Below are positions 27,864 to 37,412 of a DNA stretch of 64,000 nucleotides, piece by piece (the first letter of the stretch is position 1; each line of letters starts with the position of its first letter). The DNA is from Planctomycetota bacterium (GTDB taxonomy: Bacteria; Planctomycetota; PLA2; JAEUHO01): positions 243,366 through 307,365 of the forward strand of contig JAJDEN010000045.1 of the NCBI GenBank assembly GCA_029259775.1, written 5' to 3'. The notes beneath the pieces were generated by a model. The model worked only from the letters and a program-made list of their open reading frames with translations, searched no databases and was not told the origin of the DNA. The position numbers were made by a program, and so were the translations under genes.

Positions 27864-28478
27864 TTGTCTCGACCGCGTCCTTCCACCAAGTCTGGGCGCC
27901 CGGCCCGCAAGAAGCTCCTGCGCCTCCCCCTGCTGGGCTGGCGTGAATGGGTCGCCCTGCCCGAGCTGGGCGTCGCCCACATCAAGGCGAAACTCGACAC
28001 AGGCGCCCGGACCTCGTCTCTGCACGTATCCCACCTGAAGAGGTTCCGTCGAGGTCACAGGCAGATGGTGAGCTTCGTCCTGCACCCGATCCAGCGGTGT
28101 TCGCTTTCGACGATCCAGACCGAGGCGGAGGTGCTGGAAGAACGTCCCGTCCGATCCAGCAACGGTGAGGTGGCCATGCGCCCCGTCATCGAGACCACGA
28201 TGCAGGTGCTGGGCACGAGCTGTCTCATCGAAGTGACGCTGGCGTCCCGGGATCAGATGGGCTTCCGCATGCTGTTGGGGCGCAGCGCGCTACGTCGGCG
28301 CTTTGACGTGAGCACAGGGCGATCCTTCCTGTCCAAGGACCCCGGGCCGAGCCGGCGACGGGTCAAGAAGACCAAGGTCAAGACCAAGACTTCGGCCAAG
28401 CCGAAGACCAAGACCAAGACGAAGACCAAGACCAAGACCGAAGCCAGGCCCAAGAGCGAAGCCAAGCGCAAGCCGTGA
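27864..28478 (+). CDS. Retropepsin-like ATP-dependent zinc protease-type protein (RimK-associated)
   Basis: 204 residues if the TTG at 27864 is the start; the frame is open from an ATG at 27771, which would add a poorly structured leader. GGAG lies upstream of the TTG. The core reads LGWREWVALPELGVAHIKAKLDTGARTSSLHV, with the aspartyl-protease-type DTGA motif, and later EVTLASRDQMGFRMLLGRSAL, as in the RimB/putative ATP-dependent zinc protease family found beside rimK. The last 45 residues are almost only Lys, Thr, Ala, Pro and Glu, from a hexameric DNA repeat (about 28368-28440), a histone-H1-like basic tail not usual for the family. It is followed by the aspartoacylase-like gene 78 bases later. 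Confidence 0.75.
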   Translation: MSRPRPSTKSGRPARKKLLRLPLLGWREWVALPELGVAHIKAKLDTGARTSSLHVSHLKRFRRGHRQMVSFVLHPIQRCSLSTIQTEAEVLEERPVRSSNGEVAMRPVIETTMQVLGTSCLIEVTLASRDQMGFRMLLGRSALRRRFDVSTGRSFLSKDPGPSRRRVKKTKVKTKTSAKPKTKTKTKTKTKTEARPKSEAKRKP

Positions 28479-28556
28479 CGGGCATGGGCGACGTACAGCG
28501 GCACGCGGCCGCCGGCCAGCGGCAGAACATCACAACGTGCGGAAGAGGTGGGTGAG

Positions 28557-29507
28557 ATGACGGACGACTTCGAGATCGCCGGCAGCACGGTCAAGCCGGG
28601 AACTTCCATGCGCCTGGGCATGCCGGCAGGCCGCCTGTTCACCCAGCAGGTCATCGAGATCCCCCTCACCGTCCTGCACGGCGCGCAGCCGGGCCCCACG
28701 GTGTGGATGAGCGCGGCCATTCACGGCGACGAGATCAGCGGCACGGAGGTCGTGCGGCGCGTCATCGAAGCGCTCGATCCTGCCGACATGAAGGGGACCT
28801 TGTTGGCGCTCCCGGTCGTGAACGTGTTTGGGTTCGTGCAGCACACGCGCTACCTCCCGGACCGGCGCGACCTCAACCGCTTCTTCCCTGGGGCGGCGGA
28901 CGGGAGTCTCGCGTCCCAGATCGCTCACCTCCTCATGACCAATGTCGTGAGGCGGTCTGACTTCGGCATCGACCTGCATGCAGGCTCCGACCACCGAACG
29001 AACCTTCCGCAGATCCGTGCGGACCTGGACGACGCGCAGGTGCGCGCATTGTGCGAGGCGTTCGGTGCTCCTGTGGCCCTGCATGCCCCCTTGCGCAGGG
29101 GCTCGCTGCGCTATGCCGCGGCCCGCGCCAAGGTGCCCTGCTTGCTCTACGAGGCCGGTGAGCCCATGCGATTCGACCGCGCCGCGGTGAGTACCGGCAC
29201 GGACGGTGTCCTGAGAGTCCTGCAGCACCTCGGCGTGATCGAAGACGCGCCCGCGCTCGAGGTCGCTACGCGGTTTGCGCTGAAGTCCCGCTGGATGCGC
29301 GCCTCGCGTGCGGGCGTGGCCCACCTCGACGTCGCACTAGGGGAAGACGTGCGGCCGGGGCAGGTCGTGGCCCTGCTGCGGGACATCGACGGTGATGTCG
29401 TCGGCCGCTTGCGCGCGCAGCGGGGGGGCATCGTCATCGGTCACACCCTCAATCCGCTCGTGAGCCGCGGCGACGCCGTGCTGCATCTCGCGTCCCTGGA
29501 GGCGTAG
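28557..29507 (+). CDS. Succinylglutamate desuccinylase/aspartoacylase family Zn enzyme
   Basis: 316 residues. Zn-dependent deacylase/carboxypeptidase fold: AAIHGDEISGTEV (Zn-binding His and Glu), RDLNRFFPG with the substrate-binding Arg, IDLHAGS (second Zn-binding His) and LLYEAGE (catalytic Glu region). The C-terminal beta domain (about 240-310, LDVALGEDVRPGQVVALL) is biotinyl-like as in the family. The ATG at 28557 follows GAGGTGGGTGAG; a GTG at 28548 is the open-frame start. It is grouped with rimK and the retropepsin-like gene, a linkage that suggests removal or trimming of the group added by the ligase. The true substrate is unknown. Confidence 0.87.
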   Translation: MTDDFEIAGSTVKPGTSMRLGMPAGRLFTQQVIEIPLTVLHGAQPGPTVWMSAAIHGDEISGTEVVRRVIEALDPADMKGTLLALPVVNVFGFVQHTRYLPDRRDLNRFFPGAADGSLASQIAHLLMTNVVRRSDFGIDLHAGSDHRTNLPQIRADLDDAQVRALCEAFGAPVALHAPLRRGSLRYAAARAKVPCLLYEAGEPMRFDRAAVSTGTDGVLRVLQHLGVIEDAPALEVATRFALKSRWMRASRAGVAHLDVALGEDVRPGQVVALLRDIDGDVVGRLRAQRGGIVIGHTLNPLVSRGDAVLHLASLEA

Positions 29508-29510
29508 CCC

Positions 29511-29547
29511 GTAGCGAACCGGGTGCAAGGTCACCACGGTTGTGACC
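29511..29547. repeat. 37-base repeat, copy 1
   Basis: It starts three bases after the stop of the aspartoacylase-like gene. The sequence begins GTAGCGAACCGGGTGCA and ends in TTGTGACC. The other copy is at 45132-45168, with 32 of 37 bases identical. The second half, GGTCAC...GTGACC, is an inverted repeat and could form a short hairpin. Confidence 0.6.
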
Positions 29548-29626
29548 AATCGGGACCAGGCTCCGTCCGTCCCTGATCGGTGCCTTGGTTTCGACGAAGC
29601 GGCAGGCTCAGGCGGGGACAAGCCCC

Positions 29627-30601
29627 TCAGAGCAGGCGACGCTTCCTGAACCACCACCACTGAGCCGTGGCGAGTCCGACCAGCATGCCGCAGACGATCC
29701 AGAACGCCGCTCCGTTCTCCGCGCCGGGCATGCCTCCGACGTTGATGCCGAGCAGGCCCGTGATGAGCCCGAGCGGCATGAAGATCGCGGCGACGAGGGC
29801 CAACACATACATCGTCCGGTTCATCTGCTCGGCCAGGCGCCCCGTCAGCTCCTCGTGGGCGACGGTCGCGCGGTCGCGCGCCGCTTCGAGGTCTTCCACG
29901 CGGCGCGTCGTGCGGTCGGCGAGGTCGCGTAGTTCCTCTCGGTGCACGGGCGTGAGCCACGGCACCTTCTCGGTCTGCAAGCGAGCCACGGCGTCTCGCT
30001 GCGGTGCGAGGTAGCGCCGCATGGCGATGACCTGATTGCGGATCTCCGCGATCTCGGCTCGCAGCGCGGAGCCGGCCCCGCTGAGAATGCGCTCCTGCAC
30101 GCTGTCGATGCGGTCGTCGAGTGCCTCGAAGGCTGCGGCCATGCGGCGCAGCACACGGTCGATGACGTCGATGAGGAAACTCCCCGTGTCGATCGGGCCG
30201 CGGTTCTCCTCCAGCGCCTCGCGGATATCCATGAGTGCCTTGAGGTGCCGCCGTCGCGTCGTGATGACGCGGCGCCCTTCGAGCTCCACGCGCACCGCGA
30301 TCATGTCGTCCGGCTCCGAGCCTGGATTCAGGTTCACCCCGCGGAGGTTCACGAGCAGCGTCTCACCGCGCGCGACGCTGCGCGGGCGTGACTCTTGCGC
30401 GAGCAAGGCGGTTTGGGAGATCTCGTCCAGGCCGCTCTCGCGCTTGAGCCACGACCGGGCCCCTTCGCGGCGGAGATCGAGGTGCACCCAGAGGAGGCCA
30501 CTCTCCGGCGTCGCCTCGCGCACCAGTTCCCAGCCGCCGAAGCGGCCGCTTCCTTGGCCGTCGAGCAGGCAGGCGAATATCAAACCGTCATGGTCGTTCA
30601 C
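29627..30601 (-). CDS. zntB: CorA/ZntB-type divalent cation transporter
   Basis: 324 residues. The long cytoplasmic N-terminal domain includes ETLLVNLRGVNLNPG and helical coiled segments (FLIDVIDRVLRRMAAAFEALDDRIDSVQ). Two C-terminal membrane helices follow, with the pore signature GINVGGMPG between them, which is closer to ZntB than to the GMNF of CorA. Transports Zn or Mg across the inner membrane as a pentamer. The start is GTG (GGAG upstream). The gene converges on the aspartoacylase-like gene and is followed upstream by the CNNM-type gene on the same strand. Confidence 0.92.
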   Translation of the reverse strand: MNDHDGLIFACLLDGQGSGRFGGWELVREATPESGLLWVHLDLRREGARSWLKRESGLDEISQTALLAQESRPRSVARGETLLVNLRGVNLNPGSEPDDMIAVRVELEGRRVITTRRRHLKALMDIREALEENRGPIDTGSFLIDVIDRVLRRMAAAFEALDDRIDSVQERILSGAGSALRAEIAEIRNQVIAMRRYLAPQRDAVARLQTEKVPWLTPVHREELRDLADRTTRRVEDLEAARDRATVAHEELTGRLAEQMNRTMYVLALVAAIFMPLGLITGLLGINVGGMPGAENGAAFWIVCGMLVGLATAQWWWFRKRRLL

Positions 30602-30721
30602 GGCGACTCCATCCCGTTTGCGCGAGCTACGTCACGAAGAGAGACTACATGGGGGGGGCGTCGCCGCCGTTGGTGTCCTCGATCCGCGCACCGCGGCGTG
30701 GCGTTGGCCCGTTCGATGCGC

Positions 30722-31747
30722 CTACGCTGCGTGGGGTGTGCGCACGACCACCCCCTTCAGCAAGTGCCCCAATAGATCCGCGCCCGTGATGATGCGCCGT
30801 TCCGTCGACCACACGAGGATGACGTCATCATCGATCACGTAGTCGCGCGGGTGTTCGGCGCGCACCTCGAAGCGGGAGACGATCGCTCCGATGAGGGTCT
30901 GTGCGTCCTCGACCACGATGGGGCGATGGCAGAAGGGGTGGGGGTCGACCGGCGTGGGCGAGAAGAGAGCGGAGCGCAAGAACGAGTCGGCATCCAGGAC
31001 CGAACGTGGCCGACCGTCGTTGTCCAGGATGATGGTCCACGGCTTGCCAGATGCCTGGACGCTGCGCAGAAACGGGTCGTCGGCGCGCGGCGCATACGTC
31101 GGGAAAATGGCTCGCTTGCCCTCGTGGGGCAGCGTGAGGATGCTGCCGTCGCTGACGACTTCTCCGAGCTTGCTGACGGGGATGTCGTCCAGGGCAAGGA
31201 AGTTGAGCGCGCCCAGTCCTTCAACCTCGCTGAGGTCGGACGCATCTGACGCGACGTGGCTCCGGATCAGCTCCCGAAAGCTCTTCTCGGGCCAGTAGAT
31301 CGCAGCCTCGGACCCCAACCATCGATCGAGCAGGAGGCCGGTCGGCTTGGAGACGGGATAGAACAGCACCTTGTAGAACTCGAGCACGGGCGCAAGGCGC
31401 GCGGCCATGCGGATGGCGTGTCTCGAGAAGTACGACTGGGGCAGGATCTCCCCGAAGATCGTGATCGCGAACGTCGAGAACACGAAGGCTCCCACACCGA
31501 GGAGGACCGAGTCCGCGAGCATGGTCAGCAGCACGTTGATCGCCACGTTGCCCCAGAGGATCGTGGCGAGCGTCGTGTTGGAGTCGAGCCGCAGGGCCAG
31601 CACGCGGCTTGCGGCCGGATGCCCGAGCGCATGCTCCGCCTCCAGCCGCAATCGGCTGACCCCGAACACCGCGAGATTCAACCCAGAGAACATCGCCGAC
31701 TGGGTGATGCAGGCGAGCAGCAGGGTCCAGGAAATCCATTCGGGCAT
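30722..31747 (-). CDS. CNNM/CorC-type DUF21 membrane protein with CBS-like tail
   Basis: 341 residues. The N-terminal DUF21 domain has about four hydrophobic segments (WTLLLACITQSAMFSGLNLAVFG, LATILWGNVAINVLLTML, VFSTFAITIFGEILPQSYFSR), with the GEILPQ motif of CNNM proteins, then a helical linker and a CBS-pair-like region (about 185-335) that is weakly conserved (PWTIILDNDGRPRSVLDADSF). Members take part in Mg or other cation efflux and homeostasis. The ATG follows GAGGTG. It sits 120 bases upstream of zntB, consistent with a metal-transport transcript. Confidence 0.85.
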   Translation of the reverse strand: MPEWISWTLLLACITQSAMFSGLNLAVFGVSRLRLEAEHALGHPAASRVLALRLDSNTTLATILWGNVAINVLLTMLADSVLLGVGAFVFSTFAITIFGEILPQSYFSRHAIRMAARLAPVLEFYKVLFYPVSKPTGLLLDRWLGSEAAIYWPEKSFRELIRSHVASDASDLSEVEGLGALNFLALDDIPVSKLGEVVSDGSILTLPHEGKRAIFPTYAPRADDPFLRSVQASGKPWTIILDNDGRPRSVLDADSFLRSALFSPTPVDPHPFCHRPIVVEDAQTLIGAIVSRFEVRAEHPRDYVIDDDVILVWSTERRIITGADLLGHLLKGVVVRTPHAA

Positions 31748-31919
31748 CGGGCACCTCGGATCGGGAAGGAGCCCGCAGGCATACCAGTCGTTTCCCCCGG
31801 ACCGTCTGGATACCCAGACCGGGGCAAGGATCCGGCGACAGGATCGAGGTGCGCGTCGAACACGAACGAAGCCGCGTCTTCACGACGAGGCGGCCGAACC
31901 GCGTCGGCGGACGCCGGGT

Positions 31920-34900
31920 CTACGTATCCGCTCCGGGGGAGGCCGGCGGCGGCTCGGGATCGCCTTGGCCCAGGGCGCCGATGTCGGAGCTGCGCAGGTG
32001 CAGGTCGCGCTGGGGGAACGGGATCTCGACGCCGTTCTCCCGGAAGAGCGCGTCGATCCGTGTGTTGACGGAGGTGACGACGCGCCGCCGGTGGGTGGGG
32101 TCGGGCGTCGGCAACCACGCCATCAGCTCGAACTGGAGCTCGCTTTCGCCGAAGGCGCGGAAACTCACTTCAGGCACGGGGCGCCGCATGATGCGCTCTT
32201 CCTCGGTCGCGATGCGCAGCAGGATGGAGTGGACGAGCGGCACGTCACTGCCGTAGGCCACGCTGACGGGCACGTTGACGCGCGTGCGCTTCTCGCCGTG
32301 CGACCAGTTGACGACGTCCTCGGTAATGAGCTTCTTGTTGGGAAGGATGAAGGCCACGCCGTCGCGCGTTCGCACGACGGTCGAGCGGATGTTGATCTGT
32401 TGCACATCGCCGAGCACGTCGCCGACGGAGATGACGTCGCCGACCTGCACCGGCCGCTCGAAGAACAGGATCAGGCCGCAGATGAAGTTGGAGATGATCT
32501 CCTGCAGCCCGAAGCCGATGCCCACGCCCGCCGCCGTCAGGAACCAGCCGAACTGCGACAACTCGATGCCGAGTGCGGCAACCGCTGCCAGGGTGCCCAG
32601 CGTGATGAGGGTGTAGAACAGGAGGGTCCGCACCACGTAGCGCGACCCCTTGTGCACCTGCCGCGTGCGCAGCACGCTGCGCACGACGTCGCGCAGGAAG
32701 CGCGCCAGCCCGAGTACGACCCAGAAGATGACGAGGGCTCGCACGAGTCGGCCCAGCGTCAGACCCGTACCTGACTCGCTCCCTGTGAGGCTGATCGCAC
32801 CGATCCGGCTCCAGTCCGATCCGCGTAGGTCGAACACGAGGCTGAGCGTGACGACCACGCCGGCCAGCAGCGCCGCGGTGAGGAGGCCGCCGAAGAACCG
32901 CGCCAACAGTTGGAGATGATCGGGCTGGTCAGCGAGTTCCTCGTCCTCCGTGGGGACGGCCGGCACCCAGCGTCGGTGGAGGAACGCGCGCAGCACGGCG
33001 TGCACCAGGCCGAGCGCGAGGAAGGCGACGGCGCACCACAGCACGCGCGTCGCATAGAACGCTGCGGCCGTGCGGTAGCCGGTGGCGTGGAGCGCGAGGA
33101 TGCCGCCGCCCAGGAGGACGACGAGGGGCCAGACGATGCGCAGCAGCCCGCGCAGCGTGCGCGTCATCAGGCCGCCGCGGCCCGGCGGAACGAACACGGT
33201 GAGTACGTCGTGTCGCACGACGAGCCAGCCGCCGACGAGGACGGCGAGCGCGCCCCAGACGAAGCCCGCGACGCGCACGAGGTGGGGCGCGTCGGCCGCG
33301 CGCAACACCAGCAGCAACGCGAGGAGGATCCCGGACCCGAACACCAGCGTCCGTACCACACGGCGCGCGCCGTGTGCGGTGCGCGTGTCGCAGGCGACGA
33401 TGCTGTCCCCTGCCTCGTCCGGCGTGAAGAGCGCGCGGTTGAGGCCGCGCGCGAAGCCCCAGCCCGCGTAGACCACGGCGACCGCCACGAGACCCATGCC
33501 CAGGGCGCGACCCGAGAGGATCTCGGCGTGTGTGTAGAGCGCTGCGGCGAGCACCACCACGGGGATCCACCCGGAGCGGTGGACGAGCGCCAGGACGCGG
33601 CGTACGCGCCCCCAGCGAGTCAGCGATGCGACCGGTTGCGTGAGCAGATCCGCGCCGGCCAACCGACCGCGGAGGCGCACACCCAGGAACAGCGCCAGCA
33701 CCAGGAACGCCCAGACCACGAACGCGCGCCCGCGAACTCCGTCACCTTCGGCGGCGACCTCCTGCACCACGGCGGCGACGTGCCCCGGGAGGGACGTGCT
33801 GCGCTGAAAGAGGTCACCGGCTTCGTCGACCGTCGCGGTCAGGTTCTCGTCGGAGAAGAGCGACGTCTCGCGGAGCCAGAACGTGACGCCGGCAAGATGC
33901 TCACGGCGCGCCGCGAGGGCCGCGGCGGCCTCCTGGATCTCCTTGCGCAGGTCCTCGCCCGTCGCGCGGAGCTCGGCAAGGGCCGTACGACGGGCCTTGA
34001 CGATCTTCTTGACGTCGCTGGTGTTCTGCTCCCAGGTGACACGCAAGGCCGCAACCTCGGCCGGTTGCAGGTCCGCTTGCCCGCGCAGGAAGCTGAGGCG
34101 CGCCTCGAGCCAGAGGCGGTAGTCCGGGTCACGGCTGTGATCCAGTTCGCGTTCGATGGATGCCACGCGCAGGGCGTCGTTCTCGCTGCGTTCGATCCGG
34201 TCCTGGGCCGCGGCCAGTCGGTGTTCGAAGATCTCGATCCGGCCGCCCCGGATCAGCACCTGCGCGAGGAGCGCGTTGAGCCCGCGCACGTCTTCGCCGG
34301 CCCGGAAGCGATCGAACTCCGCGCGGTCCGTGTCCTGCAGGCGCACCTGCTCGGCCAGGCCCTCGCGCTGCCACGGTTCGAGCGCGGTGCCGGACGGGTA
34401 GAGCAACTGGATCGAGGCCAGCCGGGTCTTCGCCGTCTGCGCGATCGAGCCGCCCTCGTCCTTCAGGGTCTTGAGGATCGAGATCGTCTTCTGATCCTGC
34501 GTGCTCTCGGTCTGCATGGCCGAGAGGAGGGCCGCCAGCCGCGCGATCGCCTTGGCGGCCGGCGTGCGCGCCACCTCGATGTCGCGCAGCTTCTGCTGCG
34601 CCTCCAGCTCGCGGCGCTTGGTCTCCTCCTCCAGCTGCACCTGGCGCGCCGCCCGCGCTTTCGCGAGGGACGTCTCGGCGATGCCCCGCTGGGCTCGCGC
34701 CACGTCCACCTGCACGAGAGCGAGATTCCGCTGCTGGGTGTCGAGGTCGAGCAGGACGACGTGATTCGCCTTGCGGAGATCCGCGACGCCCCGCCGCACC
34801 TGGTTGGTCGTGATCTGTACAGTCAGGATCTCGCGCGCTTGGACGGCGTCTTCCCCGGTCTTCTCCAGATCGGCGAGGAGCTTCTCCCCACGCGCCTTGC

Positions 34901-35456
34901 GCTCGGCCTGGAGTGCCGGGAGCGCATCGAACTCCGTCACGCGCTTCTTCAGGGCTTCGTCGAGCTTCTGCAGACCTTCGTTCAGGTTCACGACGTCCTG
35001 GACGGCCTTGGCGTGTCGAGCCTCCAGGTCGCGGATCACCTCGTCGTTCACGACCTCGGGCACGGCAACGGCCCGGACGGCGCTCTCTTGCAGACTCTTG
35101 CGCTTGGTCTGGGCGCGATCGATCTCACCCTTCAGCTTCTCGCTGCTGGCCGGCGCCCCGGCGATGCGCTCCATGAGCTCGATGGCCTCCTGGAGCGCCG
35201 AGACCAAGGCGACGCGGGGCTCCGTCACGAGCTTGCGGGCTTCCGGGTCCGCCGCAGGGTTCTCGTTGATCTTGGCCAACTCCGCGCGGACGGTGGTCTC
35301 GCGCGCGCGCAGCGCGGCCGCATCCAGGGAATCGCCGCCGACCGTGATCGTCGGCGCCCGTGAGGCAGGTTCGTCGTCCGCATGAAGCGGCGCGGCCAGC
35401 CCACCGAACATGAGCGCAAGAACGAGCAGGAGCCGGGCAGATCGATAGACGGTCAT
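31920..35456 (-). CDS. Large MscS-type (MscK/KefA-like) mechanosensitive channel
   Basis: 1178 residues. Signal peptide (residues 1-26), then about 520 residues of charged coiled-coil periplasmic domain, then about ten hydrophobic helices from residue 560, and the MscS core at the C-terminus: pore helix region GVGIGFGLQEIISNFICGLILFFERPV, beta domain DVISVGDVLGDVQQINIRSTVVRTRDGVAFILPNKKL and the mixed C-terminal domain ending HLRSSDIGALGQG. Size and order match MscK/MscM rather than small MscS. It protects against hypo-osmotic shock. It is divergent from the SLC13-like carrier gene (121 bases between). Confidence 0.93.
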   Translation of the reverse strand: MTVYRSARLLLVLALMFGGLAAPLHADDEPASRAPTITVGGDSLDAAALRARETTVRAELAKINENPAADPEARKLVTEPRVALVSALQEAIELMERIAGAPASSEKLKGEIDRAQTKRKSLQESAVRAVAVPEVVNDEVIRDLEARHAKAVQDVVNLNEGLQKLDEALKKRVTEFDALPALQAERKARGEKLLADLEKTGEDAVQAREILTVQITTNQVRRGVADLRKANHVVLLDLDTQQRNLALVQVDVARAQRGIAETSLAKARAARQVQLEEETKRRELEAQQKLRDIEVARTPAAKAIARLAALLSAMQTESTQDQKTISILKTLKDEGGSIAQTAKTRLASIQLLYPSGTALEPWQREGLAEQVRLQDTDRAEFDRFRAGEDVRGLNALLAQVLIRGGRIEIFEHRLAAAQDRIERSENDALRVASIERELDHSRDPDYRLWLEARLSFLRGQADLQPAEVAALRVTWEQNTSDVKKIVKARRTALAELRATGEDLRKEIQEAAAALAARREHLAGVTFWLRETSLFSDENLTATVDEAGDLFQRSTSLPGHVAAVVQEVAAEGDGVRGRAFVVWAFLVLALFLGVRLRGRLAGADLLTQPVASLTRWGRVRRVLALVHRSGWIPVVVLAAALYTHAEILSGRALGMGLVAVAVVYAGWGFARGLNRALFTPDEAGDSIVACDTRTAHGARRVVRTLVFGSGILLALLLVLRAADAPHLVRVAGFVWGALAVLVGGWLVVRHDVLTVFVPPGRGGLMTRTLRGLLRIVWPLVVLLGGGILALHATGYRTAAAFYATRVLWCAVAFLALGLVHAVLRAFLHRRWVPAVPTEDEELADQPDHLQLLARFFGGLLTAALLAGVVVTLSLVFDLRGSDWSRIGAISLTGSESGTGLTLGRLVRALVIFWVVLGLARFLRDVVRSVLRTRQVHKGSRYVVRTLLFYTLITLGTLAAVAALGIELSQFGWFLTAAGVGIGFGLQEIISNFICGLILFFERPVQVGDVISVGDVLGDVQQINIRSTVVRTRDGVAFILPNKKLITEDVVNWSHGEKRTRVNVPVSVAYGSDVPLVHSILLRIATEEERIMRRPVPEVSFRAFGESELQFELMAWLPTPDPTHRRRVVTSVNTRIDALFRENGVEIPFPQRDLHLRSSDIGALGQGDPEPPPASPGADT

Positions 35457-35577
35457 CGCTGGATTCTAAGTGGCGGCGACGTGCAATCCGCGAATGGCGC
35501 ACCCGTCCCCCAGGCGGCGGCCGATTCACGTCCTATCGCGCGCGGAAACCAGCCGCACCGGCGGTACGCTCGCGCGC

Positions 35578-37344
35578 ATGACCCCCGACCGCTGGATGCT
35601 CGCTGTGATCTTGGCCCTCACGCTGGGCCTGTTCCTCTGGGGGCGGTACCGGCACGACCTGGTGGCCCTCATGTCCCTGATGGGCGGAGCACTCGTTGGC
35701 GTCGTGCCGTTCGACGTCGCGTTCACCGGATTCAGCCACCCGGCGGTCGTCACCGTCGCTGCGATCCTGGTCGTGAGTCAGGCGCTGGCAACGTCCGGTG
35801 CGGTGGAGTTCGCGACCCGTCCGGTCCAGCGGCTGGCGGACCGGCCGCTTGCACTCCTGGCCGGGCTCACCGTCACGGTCACCCTGCTCTCCGCATTCAT
35901 CAACAACGTCGGTGCCCTCGCGCTCATGATGCCGGTGACGATCCGGCTGGCCAAGCAGAGCGGCCGCTCGCCCTCGTTCTTCCTGATGCCCGTTGCCTTC
36001 GGCTCGCTGCTCGGGGGCATGACCACGCTGATCGGGACGCCGCCCAACCTCATCGTCTCCGGGTTCCGCGCGGAGCACGGCGGTGAGCCCTTCGGCCTGT
36101 TCGACTTCATGCCGGTCGGTGGCCTCGTGGCGCTGGGCGGCGTCGGCTTCGTGGTGCTGTGGGGCTGGCGACTCGTGCCCGAGCGCAAGTCGCGTGTCGG
36201 CAGCGAGGAGCTGATGAAGGTCGGACGCTACCTGACGGAGGCGTCCGTCCCCGCCGGGAGCAGCGCGGCCGGCAAGACGCTGGCGGCACTCGGTCTCGAG
36301 GATGTCCAGGTGCTCGCCATCGTGCGCCGCGACGTACGCATCCCGGCTCCCGGGGGGCGACGCATCCTGCAGGCAGGCGACCTGCTCGTCCTCATGGGCG
36401 AGAGCGAGGCCATCGAAGGCGTGGTCCACACGTGGAAGCTCGACTTCGCCGGTTCGGAGGACGAGAAGCTGGCCGCGCTGATCGAGAACGATGACATGGT
36501 GCTCGTGGAGGCCGTGGTCCGGCCGGGAGGGAAGATCGTCGATGGCACGGCACGCGATCTGCACCTCAGAACGCGTCACGGCGTCAGCCTCCTCGGCATC
36601 GCGAGGCAAGGCGCGCGCATCCGCGCACGACTCGCTAGCACGCGCATCCGCGCCGGCGATGTCCTGCTGGTCCAGGGCTCGCGGGAGGGGCTGTTCAGTG
36701 AGCTCGCCGACCTCGGGTGTCTGCCGCTCGCGGAGCGCGAGATCACGCTGGGACAGCGCAGGAAGCGGCTGCTCGCGCTCGGCGTATTCGTGGCCTGCCT
36801 CGCCGCGATCGCCGCGGGACTCCTGCCGGCGCCGATCGCGTTCGTCGCCACGGCCACCCTGATGGTGCTGCTGGGTGTGATCTCCTTGCGCCAGGCCTAC
36901 GACGCGATCGACTGGCCCGTCATCGTGCTGCTCGGCGCGCTCATTCCCCTCGGTCTCGCCATCGAGAGCACCGGCCTCGGCGACTTGATCGCGCAGTCTA
37001 CGGTCGCTCTCGGCGCGGTGGCGCCGGTCTGGGTCGTCCTGGGCGTGGTCCTGGTGACGTCGATGTTCCTCTCCGATCTCGTCAACAACGCCGCGGCCGC
37101 TGTGATGATGTGCCCCATCGCCCTCGCCGTGGCCGAGGGGCTCGGCGCTCCGTCCGACCCGTTCCTGCTGGCGGTGGCGATCGGAGCGTCGTGCGCGTTC
37201 CTGACGCCGGTCGGCCACCAGTCGAACCTGCTCGTGATGGGGCCAGGCGGCTATCGCTTTGGCGACTACTGGCGCATCGGCCTCGCGCTGGAGGCCTTGA
37301 TCGTGGCCATCGCGCTGCCCTTGCTGATGCTCTTCTACGGGTAG
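35578..37344 (+). CDS. SLC13/DASS-type carrier with two RCK_C domains
   Basis: 588 residues. Two membrane halves, each with the SxxNN-type hairpin signature of ion/dicarboxylate carriers: LLSAFINNVGALALMMPV followed by GGMTTLIGTPPNLIVSGF, and FLSDLVNNAAAAVMMCPIA followed by FLTPVGHQSNLLVMGPGGY. Between them lie two TrkA_C/RCK_C domains (about 215-385, SVPAGSSAAGKTLAALGLEDVQVLAIVR and LLGIARQGARIRARLASTRIRAGDVLL). It probably imports anions such as sulfate or dicarboxylates with Na+. Starts at the ATG at 35578; the frame is open from 35470. Confidence 0.9.
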   Translation: MTPDRWMLAVILALTLGLFLWGRYRHDLVALMSLMGGALVGVVPFDVAFTGFSHPAVVTVAAILVVSQALATSGAVEFATRPVQRLADRPLALLAGLTVTVTLLSAFINNVGALALMMPVTIRLAKQSGRSPSFFLMPVAFGSLLGGMTTLIGTPPNLIVSGFRAEHGGEPFGLFDFMPVGGLVALGGVGFVVLWGWRLVPERKSRVGSEELMKVGRYLTEASVPAGSSAAGKTLAALGLEDVQVLAIVRRDVRIPAPGGRRILQAGDLLVLMGESEAIEGVVHTWKLDFAGSEDEKLAALIENDDMVLVEAVVRPGGKIVDGTARDLHLRTRHGVSLLGIARQGARIRARLASTRIRAGDVLLVQGSREGLFSELADLGCLPLAEREITLGQRRKRLLALGVFVACLAAIAAGLLPAPIAFVATATLMVLLGVISLRQAYDAIDWPVIVLLGALIPLGLAIESTGLGDLIAQSTVALGAVAPVWVVLGVVLVTSMFLSDLVNNAAAAVMMCPIALAVAEGLGAPSDPFLLAVAIGASCAFLTPVGHQSNLLVMGPGGYRFGDYWRIGLALEALIVAIALPLLMLFYG

Positions 37345-37412
37345 CGGCGTACGCGCACGCGAGGCCGTCGCGAAGAGACGATCGCTTCCGCATGCAGGCA
37401 CCGCGCTCAGGA

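Noticed and set aside
26173..28038. 621-codon plus-strand open frame
   Set aside because: Antisense to rimK for most of its length, with no coherent protein features.
32910..35363. 817-codon plus-strand open frame
   Set aside because: Antisense to the MscK-like gene; low-complexity translation.
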